From Amycolatopsis rifamycinica (GTDB lineage: Bacteria > Actinomycetota > Actinomycetes > Mycobacteriales > Pseudonocardiaceae), in assembly GCF_000695625.1 (NCBI RefSeq), contig NZ_JMQI01000002.1, positions 1-64,000 on the forward strand: a DNA stretch of 64,000 nt, given 5' to 3'. A model generated the notes under the pieces. The model searched no databases. It saw only the letters and a list, made by a program, of their open reading frames with translations, and was not told where the DNA came from. Positions 41,231-49,882 of this stretch are shown in pieces (the stretch's first letter is position 1; each line of letters begins with the position of its first letter). Both the position numbers and the translations under genes were made by a program.

Positions 41231-42145
41231 GTGAACGCACCCCTGGCAGTGAGCGCCCGCGGGATCACCAAGTGCTTCGGCGACGTCGTCGCGCTCGACG
41301 GCGTCGACTTCGACGTGGCGCCGGGGCGGATCCACGGCCTGGCCGGCCCGAACGGCGCCGGCAAGACGACCCTGCTCGGCCTGCTGCTGAGCCTGGCCGT
41401 CGCCGACGAAGGACGGCTGGAGATCCTCGGGACGCCGGTCGGCCGCGCGCTCGCCGCCCCCGCCGGGGTCGCCGGGTTCGTGGACGGGCCGGGGCTCTAC
41501 CCGTCGCTCACCGCCCGGCAGAACCTGACGGCCCTGGCCAGGCTGGGCGGCCACGCCGTCGGCGACGTCCTCGAGCAGGTCGGCCTCGCCGACGTGGCCG
41601 ACGACCGGGTCCGCGGCTTCTCCCTCGGCATGCGCCAGCGGCTCGGCCTGGCGGCGGCCTTGCTGACCTCGCCCCGGCTGCTGGTGCTCGACGAGCCGGC
41701 CAACGGCCTGGACCCGGCGGGGAAGCAGCACGTCCACGGCGTCCTGGCGCGGCTGGCGGCGACCGGCACGGCGGTGGTGCTGTCCAGCCACCGGATGGAC
41801 GACCTCGAGGCGCTGTGCGCGGAGGTGACGATCCTGGCGACGGGCCGGGTGGTCTTCACCGGCCCGCTGGCGAAGCTGTCGGCGGAGAACGGCGAGCTCG
41901 CCTACCGGCTGCGCACCTCCGATCCGGTCGCCGCCCGCCGGGTGCTGGCGGAAACGCGCGGCGTCCGGCTCGCCGGAACGCCGCGGGACGCCGAGGACGT
42001 GGTGGTGCGCGCGCTCGTGCCCGCGCTCGACGAACTGGTGCTGCGGCTGGGGCGGGACGGGATCGCGGTGCGCGAACTGGCGCCGGTGGTGTCGCCGCTG
42101 GAAGCGGCGTTCCTCGCCTTGACCGAGCAGGAGAGCCGCCGATGA
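41231..42145 (+). CDS. ABC transporter ATPase (export type)
   Basis: 304 residues from GTG 41231; no ribosome site is visible, so translation may be leaderless or start elsewhere. Walker A GPNGAGKTT, FSLGMRQRLGLAAALLTSPRLLVLDEPANGLDPAG and LSSHRMDD, with a C-terminal domain typical of DrrA/CcmA-like exporters. Overlaps the permease gene by 4 bp. First gene of an unusual operon that ends in a beta-propeller/phosphoesterase fusion. Confidence 0.9.
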   Translation: MNAPLAVSARGITKCFGDVVALDGVDFDVAPGRIHGLAGPNGAGKTTLLGLLLSLAVADEGRLEILGTPVGRALAAPAGVAGFVDGPGLYPSLTARQNLTALARLGGHAVGDVLEQVGLADVADDRVRGFSLGMRQRLGLAAALLTSPRLLVLDEPANGLDPAGKQHVHGVLARLAATGTAVVLSSHRMDDLEALCAEVTILATGRVVFTGPLAKLSAENGELAYRLRTSDPVAARRVLAETRGVRLAGTPRDAEDVVVRALVPALDELVLRLGRDGIAVRELAPVVSPLEAAFLALTEQESRR

Positions 42146-43467
42146 CCGCACCCGCCCGTCCGGTGCCCCTCGCCCGCACCTACCGCTTCGAGCTGGTCAA
42201 GCTGTTCGCCACCTGGCGCATCCGCCTGCTCGTCCTCGCCTGCTGGGCCGCCCCCGCGGTCTTCGTCGCCGCCGTGGGCGAACAGAGCTCCCTGCCCGTC
42301 GACACCCTGTTCGGCCGCTGGATGAACGCCACCGGGTGGGCCGGCCCGCTCGTCATGCTCGGCTTCGCCGGCACCTACGCCCTTCCGCTGCTCACCTCCG
42401 TCGTCGCCGGGGACGTCTTCGCCGCCGAAGACCGGCTCGGCACCTGGCGGCACCTGCTCGTCGCCGTCCGGTCCGCGAGGCGGCTCTTCGTCGCCAAAGC
42501 ACTGGCCAGCCTCACCGTCCTGCTCGTGCTCGTGGCCGGGATGGCCGTCTCCAGCACCGCCGGTGGCCTGCTCACCGCCGGGAACCGGGCCCTCGTCGGC
42601 TTCGACGGCCACCTCCTCGCCCCGGGCGACGCGGCCGCGAACGTCGTCCTCGCCTGGGTCAGCGTGCTCGCCCCGACCCTGGCGCTCGCCGCGATCGGGC
42701 TGCTCGGGTCCGTCCGGTGGGGACGGTCGCCGATGGGCCTGCTGCTGCCGGCCGTCGTCGCCCTCGGCATGGCGCTCGCCCAGCTGCTGCCGCTGCCCGT
42801 CGCCGTCCGCCTCGCCCTGCCCAGCTACGCCTTCATCGCGTGGAACGGCCTGTTCACCGCGCCCGCCCAGCTCGGGCCGCTGCTGATCGCGGCCGGAGTG
42901 AGCCTCGCGTGGGCCGTGGCCGCGACCACCCTGGCGTACCTGCTGTTCGTGCGCCGCGACTTCACCAACGCCGCCCACGACGGCTCGGGACGCCGGGCCT
43001 TCGCCGCCGTGCCCCTCGTCGCGCTCTTCGCCCTCACCGCCGGCATCCTCGCCGCCGCGGCACCCGCGCCGGGCTCCGGGATCACCCAGGACAAGGTGCA
43101 GCGGTCGGTCGCCACCGCGTTCGCGCACCTCTACCGCCTGCAGGCCACCCAGCTGCACCGCCCCGACGTCACCGAGGCGCAGCTGGCGGCCACGGCCGCG
43201 TGCACCAAGGGCGACGGCCTGGTCGAGACCGAAGGGCCGGGCAACGACTGGCGCTGCGTCGTCTCCTGGCACCTGCCGGGCGTCGCGGCCACCGGGTCGG
43301 CGATCTACCAGCTCGACGTCACCGCGGACGGCCGGTACGTCGCCGACGGCGACGGGCCGAAGGAGGTCAACGGCTACTTCCAGGTCCGGACCCCCGACGG
43401 GGACCAGCCCAACCCGCTCTGGCAGTTCGACGCCAACGTCGAACTGCTCGCCACCACGAAGGGATGA
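42142..43467 (+). CDS. ABC-2 permease with a C-terminal extracytoplasmic domain
   Basis: 441 residues. Six membrane segments in residues 20-300, with the ABC-2 loop GDVFAAEDRLGTWRHLLVAVRSARRLFVAK, then a seventh hydrophobic segment (AFAAVPLVALFALTAGILAAAA, about 290-312). About 125 residues follow, predicted to be outside the membrane (TQDKVQRSVATAFAHLYRLQ, CTKGDGLVETEGPGNDWRC, with two Cys that could form a disulfide). The appended outer domain is not part of ordinary ABC-2 permeases and may interact with the exported phosphoesterase encoded next. Confidence 0.8.
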   Translation: MTAPARPVPLARTYRFELVKLFATWRIRLLVLACWAAPAVFVAAVGEQSSLPVDTLFGRWMNATGWAGPLVMLGFAGTYALPLLTSVVAGDVFAAEDRLGTWRHLLVAVRSARRLFVAKALASLTVLLVLVAGMAVSSTAGGLLTAGNRALVGFDGHLLAPGDAAANVVLAWVSVLAPTLALAAIGLLGSVRWGRSPMGLLLPAVVALGMALAQLLPLPVAVRLALPSYAFIAWNGLFTAPAQLGPLLIAAGVSLAWAVAATTLAYLLFVRRDFTNAAHDGSGRRAFAAVPLVALFALTAGILAAAAPAPGSGITQDKVQRSVATAFAHLYRLQATQLHRPDVTEAQLAATAACTKGDGLVETEGPGNDWRCVVSWHLPGVAATGSAIYQLDVTADGRYVADGDGPKEVNGYFQVRTPDGDQPNPLWQFDANVELLATTKG

Positions 43468-46217
43468 ACCCCATGCAGGTAGCACGCCGCAGACGGCGGG
43501 CCGGGACGGCCGGCCGGGCCGCACACCGGGTCCGGTTCGCGACGGCCGCGTCGATCACGCTCGTGCTCGTCGCCACCGGCACCGGCGCCGGCGTCGCGTC
43601 GACGCGGCCGTTCGGCGAGGACCAGGTCGGGCAGGTCACCGAGAACGGCCGGGTGGTGGCCGCCGACCAGTACCTCGACCCGATCGGCGAACGGCTGGTC
43701 GTGGACAACGGGAAGATCATGGCGTCCGCGGTCAGCCCGGACGGCGGCCACCTCGCCGCGCTGACCACCGACGGCGGCATCGCGCTGACCGTCGTCGACC
43801 TGAAGAACTGGCGGGTGCAGCAGCTCGTCGGCAACTCCGCGACGGCGAACCTGCGCATCCCCGGCAACGACGTCGGCCAGGAAGGCCCGTCGTACTCGCC
43901 GGACGGCAAGACGCTGTGGCTGGCCCAGACCGACGGCTACACGAAGTTCACGGTGCACCCGGACGGCTCGGTCGCCGCCCCGGTGGCGGTCAAGATCCCG
44001 GCGGACGGCGCGAAGCACGCCCTGGTGGCGCAGGCGGTGTTCTCCGCCGACGGGTCCACTGTGTACTCCGCGGTCAACGGCCAGAACCGGGTCGTCGCCC
44101 TCGACGCGGCGACCGGCGCGATCAAGCGGAGCTGGGCCGTCGGGAACGCCCCGCGCGACCTGGTCCGCGTCGGCGGCAAGCTGTACGTCGGCAACGAAGG
44201 CGGTCGCCCGGCGCGGCCCGGCGAGCCGACGCTGAACTCGTACAACACCCAGGTGCCGGCCAGCGGGTTCACCGGGGCCACCACCAGCGGCACGGTCAGC
44301 GTGATCGACCTGGCGGACGCGGCCGCCGCGCCGAAGAGCATCGACGTCGGCCTGCACCCGACCGCGCTGTACGCCAAGGACGGCGCGCTGTTCGTCACCA
44401 ACACCGCGAGCGACACGGTTTCGGTCATCGACACCCGCCGCGACCAGGTCGTCCAGACCATCGCGACCCAGCCGTGGCCGGAGGCGACGGTCGGCTACGA
44501 GCCGGACGGCGTCACCCTCACCGGCGACGGCCACCTGCTGGTGACGCTCGGGCGGGCCAACGCCGTCGCCGTCTACCGCTTCACCGGCGCGCAGGAGCCG
44601 GTGAGCTACGTCGGCCTGCTGCCGACGGACTACTTCCCGACGGCGATCACCGCGACCGGCCAGGACGTCCTGGTCGCCAACACCCGCGGCATCGACGCCC
44701 GCCGCCCGACCACGGCGGCCGGGCACGGCACCCACGACACGACGTCGAGCCTGCAGAAGTTCCGCCTGCCGGCCGACCCGGCGATCCGCGGGTACACGGC
44801 CAAGGTGTTCCGGCAGAACGGCTGGACGCCCGGTTCGGTCGAGGTGGCCCACGACAACGGCCACCGCAAGCCGGTGCCGGTCCCGCGGCGGCTCGGTGAC
44901 CCGTCGACGATCAAGCACGTCTTCCTGCTGGTCAAGGAGAACCGCACCTACGACCAGGTGCTCGGCGACGACCCGCGCGGCAACGGCGATGCGTCGGTGA
45001 CGCAGTTCGGCGAGAACGTCACGCCGAACCAGCACGCACTGGCCCGCGAGTTCGGGTTGTACGACAACACCTACGACATCGGCACGAACTCCGCCGAGGG
45101 CCACAACTGGCTGATGCAGGCCGACAACCCCGAGTACACCGAATCGTCGGCGGGGGAGTACCTGCGCAGCTACGACACCGAAGACGACGCGCTCGGCCAC
45201 CAGACCTCCGGGTTCCTCTGGACCGGCGCGCTGGCGGCCGGGAAGTCGGTGCGGGACTTCGGCGAGTTCCAGCAGTTCCTGACCAAGCCGGCCGGCGCGA
45301 GCTGGCAGAACCTGTACTGCGACGCCAAGAACATGGCCGCGACCGGGGAACCGACCGCCTACCCGCTCGTGTCGTCCTCGCCGATCCCGTCGCTGAACGA
45401 CGTTTCGGTGCCGGGCTTCCCGAAGTTCGACACGGCGGTGCCGGACGTCTACCGCTACCAGATCTGGAAGGACGACTTCGAGAAGCACGGGCCGGCGAAC
45501 CTGAACATGTTCTGGCTCTCCAGCGACCACACCGGCGGCCCGCCGAACGCGGCCGCCCAGGTCGCCGACAACGACCTCGCCGTCGGCAGGATCGTCGACA
45601 CGATCTCGCACAGCCCGTACTGGAAGGACTCGGCCGTCTTCGTCGTCGAGGACGACTCCCAGGCCGGTCTGGACCACGTCGACGGCCACCGGGCGCCGGT
45701 GCAGATCATCAGCCCGTACGCCCAGCGCGGCGTCGTCGACAGCCACTACTACTCGCAGATCACGATGATCCGCACGATCGAGCAGATCCTCGGCGTCAAG
45801 CCGATGAACCAGAAGGACAGCGCGGCGACGCCGATGAGCGCGGCGTTCACCCAGCGGCCGGACTACACCCCGTTCACCGCGCTCCCGAACCGGACATCGC
45901 TGACCGGCGGGCTGCCGGCCCAGCCCCCGTGCGGCGCGGACACCCCGGCGGCCCCGGACCCGGCCGCCGCACCGGTGCCGTCCTCGGCGGTGCCGTCGGA
46001 CAAGCGGCCGCTGGCGGCGCAGTGGCAGGAGTGGACGACGCACCAGCGCCTGACCGGCCCGGACGCCGTCGCGGACTACGCGAACCCCGCGCAGATGAAC
46101 CACTTCACGTGGTACCAGACGCACGGGTGGCAGCTGCCCTACCCGGGCGAGAACCAGGTGTACGCCCCGGATCAGGTCCCGGGGGCGTACCTGCCGTCCG
46201 CGGAATCGGACGGCTGA
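43464..46217 (+). CDS. Exported YncE-like beta-propeller/phosphoesterase fusion
   Basis: 917 residues from ATG 43464 (ATG 43473 is an alternative). A basic N-terminus ([15 protein letters not shown]) and hydrophobic core ATAASITLVLVATGTGAGVAS form a signal peptide. Residues about 60-430 are a seven-bladed propeller of YncE/NHL type (GTVSVIDLADAA, DTVSVIDTRRDQVVQTI). Residues about 480-800 are a phosphoesterase domain (HVFLLVKENRTYDQVLGDDP, EGHNWLMQADNPEY, VFVVEDDSQAGLDHVDGHRAP) related to phospholipase C/acid phosphatase. Third gene of the ABC operon, overlapping the permease stop. Phosphodiesterase or phosphatase at the cell surface; substrate unknown. Confidence 0.85.
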   Translation: MNPMQVARRRRRAGTAGRAAHRVRFATAASITLVLVATGTGAGVASTRPFGEDQVGQVTENGRVVAADQYLDPIGERLVVDNGKIMASAVSPDGGHLAALTTDGGIALTVVDLKNWRVQQLVGNSATANLRIPGNDVGQEGPSYSPDGKTLWLAQTDGYTKFTVHPDGSVAAPVAVKIPADGAKHALVAQAVFSADGSTVYSAVNGQNRVVALDAATGAIKRSWAVGNAPRDLVRVGGKLYVGNEGGRPARPGEPTLNSYNTQVPASGFTGATTSGTVSVIDLADAAAAPKSIDVGLHPTALYAKDGALFVTNTASDTVSVIDTRRDQVVQTIATQPWPEATVGYEPDGVTLTGDGHLLVTLGRANAVAVYRFTGAQEPVSYVGLLPTDYFPTAITATGQDVLVANTRGIDARRPTTAAGHGTHDTTSSLQKFRLPADPAIRGYTAKVFRQNGWTPGSVEVAHDNGHRKPVPVPRRLGDPSTIKHVFLLVKENRTYDQVLGDDPRGNGDASVTQFGENVTPNQHALAREFGLYDNTYDIGTNSAEGHNWLMQADNPEYTESSAGEYLRSYDTEDDALGHQTSGFLWTGALAAGKSVRDFGEFQQFLTKPAGASWQNLYCDAKNMAATGEPTAYPLVSSSPIPSLNDVSVPGFPKFDTAVPDVYRYQIWKDDFEKHGPANLNMFWLSSDHTGGPPNAAAQVADNDLAVGRIVDTISHSPYWKDSAVFVVEDDSQAGLDHVDGHRAPVQIISPYAQRGVVDSHYYSQITMIRTIEQILGVKPMNQKDSAATPMSAAFTQRPDYTPFTALPNRTSLTGGLPAQPPCGADTPAAPDPAAAPVPSSAVPSDKRPLAAQWQEWTTHQRLTGPDAVADYANPAQMNHFTWYQTHGWQLPYPGENQVYAPDQVPGAYLPSAESDG

Positions 46218-46224
46218 GCGCCGG

Positions 46225-46253
46225 CCGGGAGGTCCTCGCCGAGGGCCTCCCGG
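46225..46253 (+). terminator. Hairpin terminator after the phosphoesterase gene
   Basis: CCGGGAGG (46225-46232) pairs with CCTCCCGG (46246-46253), and CCTC-GCC-GAGG nests inside, giving a nearly continuous 13-bp stem with a 3-nt loop. It directly follows the stop codon. Confidence 0.8.
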
Positions 46254-46261
46254 TCAGCCGC

Positions 46262-46322
46262 CACTTTCACGTGAAAGTGCCGGTTCGAGGAGCCGCGAGG
46301 GCGGCACTTTCACGTGAAAGTG
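46262..46322. repeat. Second pair of 18-bp palindromes CACTTTCACGTGAAAGTG
   Basis: Identical copies at 46262-46279 and 46305-46322, 43 bp apart, in the space between two convergent genes. Same sequence and nearly the same spacing as the pair at 10012-10070. The two copies can pair with each other into a long hairpin. Likely a terminator-like or mobile palindromic element. Confidence 0.88.
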
Positions 46323-46345
46323 CCGCGTGGGGCGAGGGGGGGCGC

Positions 46346-46954
46346 TCAGCGGGCGGGGCGCAGGTGGTCGGTGCGCCAGTGCCGGCCCCGCCGCGGCGTG
46401 CGCCAGTGGCGTCCTCGCCACGGCCGGACCGGGCCACGGGCGGCCAGGAACGCCGGCTGGTGCTCGGCGAAGCCGTCCGCGGTGATGCTCATCAGCACCG
46501 GGTAGCGGACCTCGCCGCGGCTCAGCTCCGTGTCGCGCGGGCGGCCCTCCTCGCGGAAGCCCAGCTCTCCGTGCAGCGCCAGCGAGGCGAAGTTGCTGCC
46601 GTTGATGCTGACCTCGCACTTGTGGTACCGCTGCTCGAACATGAACGCCAGCAGGACCGTGATCGCGTCGGCGGCGTACCCGCAGCGGCGGTACTGCGGC
46701 CCGATCCCGATGCCGTAGCTGAAGCGGCCGGAAGCCGGGTCGGCCTGGATCCAGATCGACCCGACCAGCGTCCGGTTGTGCAGCGTCTCGATCGCGAAGT
46801 GGAAGTCGTCGCCGGAGCCGTTCGCGCCGCGGTGCGTCGCCCAGTGGCGGTAGCCGCCGATCTGCCGGTCCGAATCGCGGTCGAACCCGATCAGGGTGCG
46901 GTGATCCGCCGGGCGGACCTCCCGCAACCGCACCTTCCACCCCGCCCAGCTCAT
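46346..46954 (-). CDS. GNAT-family N-acetyltransferase with a basic Trp/His/Arg tail
   Basis: 202 residues from ATG 46954. Acetyl-CoA-binding core of the RimJ/RimL type: HFAIETLHNRTLVGSIWIQAD, SYGIGIGPQYRRCGYAADAITVLLAFMF (the Q/RxxGxG/A loop), and NFASLALHGELGFREEGR. The last 30 residues are an unusual tail with RGRHWRT repeated twice, which lies outside the GNAT fold and could bind nucleic acid or be unstructured. The frame is open far upstream, but nothing there resembles the family. No clear ribosome site. Substrate unknown. Confidence 0.8.
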   Translation of the reverse strand: MSWAGWKVRLREVRPADHRTLIGFDRDSDRQIGGYRHWATHRGANGSGDDFHFAIETLHNRTLVGSIWIQADPASGRFSYGIGIGPQYRRCGYAADAITVLLAFMFEQRYHKCEVSINGSNFASLALHGELGFREEGRPRDTELSRGEVRYPVLMSITADGFAEHQPAFLAARGPVRPWRGRHWRTPRRGRHWRTDHLRPAR

Positions 46955-47013
46955 CGGGAGAGATGGTACAGCCCGGCAGCCGCCGGCACGGGTGACGGAC
47001 AGCACGGCCCGGC

Positions 47014-47040
47014 TGTCACAAGCTCCGCCCGGCCGGTGTC
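47014..47040 (+). promoter_or_regulatory. ECF41-type promoter of the CMD gene
   Basis: TGTCACA (47014-47020), 16-bp spacer, TGTC (47037-47040), 41 bp before the start codon. The -35 is identical and the spacing equal to the promoters at 57969 and 60134. From memory, ECF41 sigma factors recognise TGTCACA with a CGTC-like -10. Confidence 0.75.
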
Positions 47041-47080
47041 TCGAGGTCGTTGCACCCCGACGACACCGGAGGACAAAGCC

Positions 47081-47572
47081 ATGGACACCCGCTTCGACCT
47101 GTTCAGCACCGAAACCGGCTCCCGGCTGGGCAAGCGGTTCGCGAACCTCGGTCAGGTCATCGAATCCTCGCCGCTGCCGAAGCTCACCCGGGAGCTGGTC
47201 AGCCTGCGGGCCAGCCAGCTCAACGGGTGCGGCTGGTGCCTCGACATGCACGCCAAGGAGGCCGCCGCGGCCGGGGAGTCGCCCGTCCGGCTCGCGCTCG
47301 TCGCCGCCTGGCGGGAATCGACCGTGTTCACCGAGGCCGAGCGGGCCGCGCTCGCGCTGGCCGAGGAGGGCACCCGGCTCGCCGACGCCGCCGAAGGCGT
47401 ATCGGACGAGACCTGGGCCCGGGTGCGCGAGCACTACGACGACGAGCAGGTCGCCGCGCTGGTCGCGCTGGTCGCCCTCATCAACGCGGCCAACCGGCTC
47501 GCCGTGATCGTGCACCAGAAGGGCGGCTCCTACGAGCCCGGCATGCTCGCGGGCTTCGCCGGACGCGGCTGA
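47081..47572 (+). CDS. Carboxymuconolactone decarboxylase/AhpD-family protein
   Basis: 163 residues from ATG 47081 (CCGGAGGACAAAGCC). The AhpD-type redox motif NGCGWCLDMHAKEA has Cys50, Cys53 and His57, and the alpha-helical CMD fold fills the chain (LTRELVSLRASQLNGC, WRESTVFTEAERAALALAE). Such proteins act as peroxidases or thiol-redox partners rather than true decarboxylases. CMD genes are the commonest partners of ECF41 sigma factors, and this one has a matching promoter although the sigma gene lies 12 kb away. Confidence 0.9.
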   Translation: MDTRFDLFSTETGSRLGKRFANLGQVIESSPLPKLTRELVSLRASQLNGCGWCLDMHAKEAAAAGESPVRLALVAAWRESTVFTEAERAALALAEEGTRLADAAEGVSDETWARVREHYDDEQVAALVALVALINAANRLAVIVHQKGGSYEPGMLAGFAGRG

Positions 47573-48301
47573 GCGGGCCGCCCGAGCAGCGCGGCGAGGA
47601 CGGTGCCGAGCACGACCACCGGGGTGATCGCGAGGAACGCGCCCCCGATGTGCCCGGCCACGTCCTCGCCGAGCAGGCTGCCGAAGACGGCGACTCCGGA
47701 CGCGGCGCCGATCGACCGGGCGAAGGTGACCACCGCGCTCGCGGCGCCGATGTCGGCGGACGGCACCGCGTTCTGCGCCGCCGCGCGGCGACGACGACCG
47801 TGCGCGAGGCGAACACCGCCGGCGGCAGCACCGGTGCGGTGGCGCGGCGTCCGACCGGCACGACGAGTCCGATGAGGACGGTTGCGGCCGCCGCGAGCGC
47901 CAGGGTGCCCGGGGCCGTCCAGCCCCACCGCGGGCCGAAGGAGGTGATCAGGACCAGCGCGGTGGCCGCGCCGGCCAGCAGCAGCGCACCGGCGTAGTCG
48001 ATCCGGGCGCGGTGCCGCGGCCGGGCCGCGGCGGGCAGGGCCCGCGCCGCCAGCACCACGGCACCAGCCCGACGGGCACGTTGACCAGGAAGGCCCACTG
48101 CCACGAAAGGTGGTCGGTGAACAGGCCGCCGAGCAGCGGCCCGGCGATGCCGGCGACGCCGTAGACCGAGCCGAACCGGCCCTGGTGGCGCCCGCGGTCG
48201 GCGGGGGTGGCGACGTCGCCGACGAGCGCAAGCAGGGCGGCGAGGACCAGTGCCGCCATCGCCGGCCGCACCGCGGGTCTGCGGGGGGCGTCGAGGGTCA
48301 T
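47530..48301 (-). pseudogene. Decayed DHA2/EmrB-type MFS transporter
   Basis: Fragments of one 14-helix MFS exporter are spread over different frames. The start ATG 48301 overlaps the aldehyde dehydrogenase stop and gives one helix, then jumps straight to DRGRHQGRFGSVYGVAGIAGP, so helices 2-4 are missing. A frameshift near 48062 follows NVPVGLV, continuing as RIDYAGALLLAGAATALVL to about 47790. Another frame then gives ADIGAASAVVTFARSIGAASGVAVFGSLL without the helices expected between. At least two deletions and two frame changes make a functional product impossible. Confidence 0.85.
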
Positions 48302-49752
48302 TTCGCGTCCGGAACGGTGATCGTCTTGTACTCGGTGTACGTGCCGAGCCCGACGGCGCCGTACTCGCGGCCGAGGCCGCTGGCCTTGAACCCGCCGAAC
48401 GGGCCGTCGAAGCCGATGGGGGCGCCGTTGACCGTGACCGTGCCGGTCCGCACGCGGCGGGCGACGGCGAGCGCGTGCTCCGGATCGGCCGACCACACCC
48501 CGCCGGACAGGCCGTACTCGGAGTCGTTGGCGATGCGGACGGCGTCGTCTTCGTCGTCGTAGGCGATGACGACCAGGACCGGGCCGAAGATCTCCTCCTG
48601 CGCGATGCGCATGGCGTTGTTGACGTCGGCGAACAGCGTCGGCGTGACGTAGTTGCCCGCTTCCAGTCCCGGCGGGACCTGCGGGCCGCCGGTGACGAGC
48701 CGCGCGCCCTCTTCGACGCCGAGGCGGATGTAGTCGAGGACGCGCTGCTGCTGGTCGCGGCGGATCATCGGGCCGATGAACGTCCCGTCGTCGGCCGGGT
48801 CGCCGACGCCGAGGGACTCGACCAGTTCCTTCAGGCCGGCGACGACCTCTTCGTAACGGCCGCGCGGGGCGAGAACGCGCGTCTGCGCGATGCAGGATTC
48901 GGCGTTGTTGAGCAGGGAGCCGAACTTCACGCCCTGGATGGCCGCGCCGAGGTCGGCGTCGGGCAGGATGATCATCGCCGACTTGCCGCCGAGTTCGAGG
49001 CTGACGCGCTTGAGCTGTTCCCCGGCCAGCGACGCGATGCGGCGTCCGGCGCGGGTGGAGCCGGTGAAGGCGATCTTGTCGACATCCGGGTGCTTGACCA
49101 GGTATTCGCTGGTCTCGCGGTCGGCGGGCAGGACGCTGATGACGCCCTCGGGCAGGCCGGCTTCCGCGAGCAGTTCCGCGAGGAGGTTCATGCTCAGCGA
49201 GTTCTCGGGCGAAACCTTGAGGACCACGGTGTTGCCGGCGAGCAGCGCGGGGATGATCTTGGCGGACGCCGAGGAGAACGGCGAGTTCCACGGGATGATC
49301 GCGGCGACCACGCCGATCGCTTCCCGGCGCACGACCGAGCGGAACGGCGCGGCCGGGTCCGACGGCTCGAGGGTTTCCTCCCAGCCGAATTCCTCGGCCG
49401 CCTTCAGGTAGGCGTTGGCCTGCCGGGTCAGGCCGGGCCGGCCGGCCTGGGTGAACCACAGCGCGGAGCCGTTCTCCGCGGAGATGAGCGCGGCGATCTC
49501 GTCGGCGCGCTTCTCGCGCAGGGCGGCCAGCTTCCGGACGACGGCGATCCGGTCCGCGGGCGAGGTGCGCGGCCACGGGCCGTCGTCGAAGGCCGTCCGG
49601 GCGGCGGCCACGGCCCGGTCGACGTCGGCGGGCAGCGCCTGCGCGGCCCGGCCGATGACCGAGTTGTCGTGCGGGGACCGGATGTCGAGCAGGTCGGTGC
49701 GGCTCGGGGTGGTCCACACGCCGCCGATGAAGAGGTGTTCGTAGGTGAGCAC
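48298..49752 (-). CDS. NAD(P)-dependent aldehyde dehydrogenase
   Basis: 484 residues from GTG 49752 (GGAGGCAGCA). Standard ALDH superfamily order: IIPWNSPFSSASAKIIPALLAGNTVVLK (cofactor binding), FTGSTRAGRRI, catalytic Glu in SLELGGKSAMI and catalytic Cys in NNAESCIAQTR, then EEIFGPVLVVIAYDD. Oxidises an aldehyde to its acid; the substrate range cannot be read from sequence. Divergent from a TetR gene that likely controls it; the transporter that followed it in the operon has decayed. Confidence 0.93.
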   Translation of the reverse strand: MLTYEHLFIGGVWTTPSRTDLLDIRSPHDNSVIGRAAQALPADVDRAVAAARTAFDDGPWPRTSPADRIAVVRKLAALREKRADEIAALISAENGSALWFTQAGRPGLTRQANAYLKAAEEFGWEETLEPSDPAAPFRSVVRREAIGVVAAIIPWNSPFSSASAKIIPALLAGNTVVLKVSPENSLSMNLLAELLAEAGLPEGVISVLPADRETSEYLVKHPDVDKIAFTGSTRAGRRIASLAGEQLKRVSLELGGKSAMIILPDADLGAAIQGVKFGSLLNNAESCIAQTRVLAPRGRYEEVVAGLKELVESLGVGDPADDGTFIGPMIRRDQQQRVLDYIRLGVEEGARLVTGGPQVPPGLEAGNYVTPTLFADVNNAMRIAQEEIFGPVLVVIAYDDEDDAVRIANDSEYGLSGGVWSADPEHALAVARRVRTGTVTVNGAPIGFDGPFGGFKASGLGREYGAVGLGTYTEYKTITVPDAK

Positions 49753-49794
49753 TGCTGCCTCCTGTGCGGCTATCTGTCACATCAACGTAGCACT

Positions 49795-49809
49795 TGCCTG
49801 CGACAGGCA
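49795..49809. promoter_or_regulatory. Inverted repeat operator between aldehyde dehydrogenase and tetR
   Basis: TGCCTG-CGA-CAGGCA is a perfect 15-bp inverted repeat in the middle of the 130-bp divergent region, suitable for a TetR dimer. A TGTCACA at 49775-49781 lies close by but has no matching -10 at 16 bp. Confidence 0.6.
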
Positions 49810-49882
49810 GCGCGTCTGTGAGTCACTACACAGGGGCAGTAGCGCGCCGGAGTGTCTCAGTGGTGTGACGTATGGTGGGGGC

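Noticed and set aside
49775..49781. A fourth TGTCACA as ECF41 promoter
   Set aside because: At 16 bp downstream the sequence is CTGC, not NGTC, and it lies in a TetR-controlled divergent region with its own operator.
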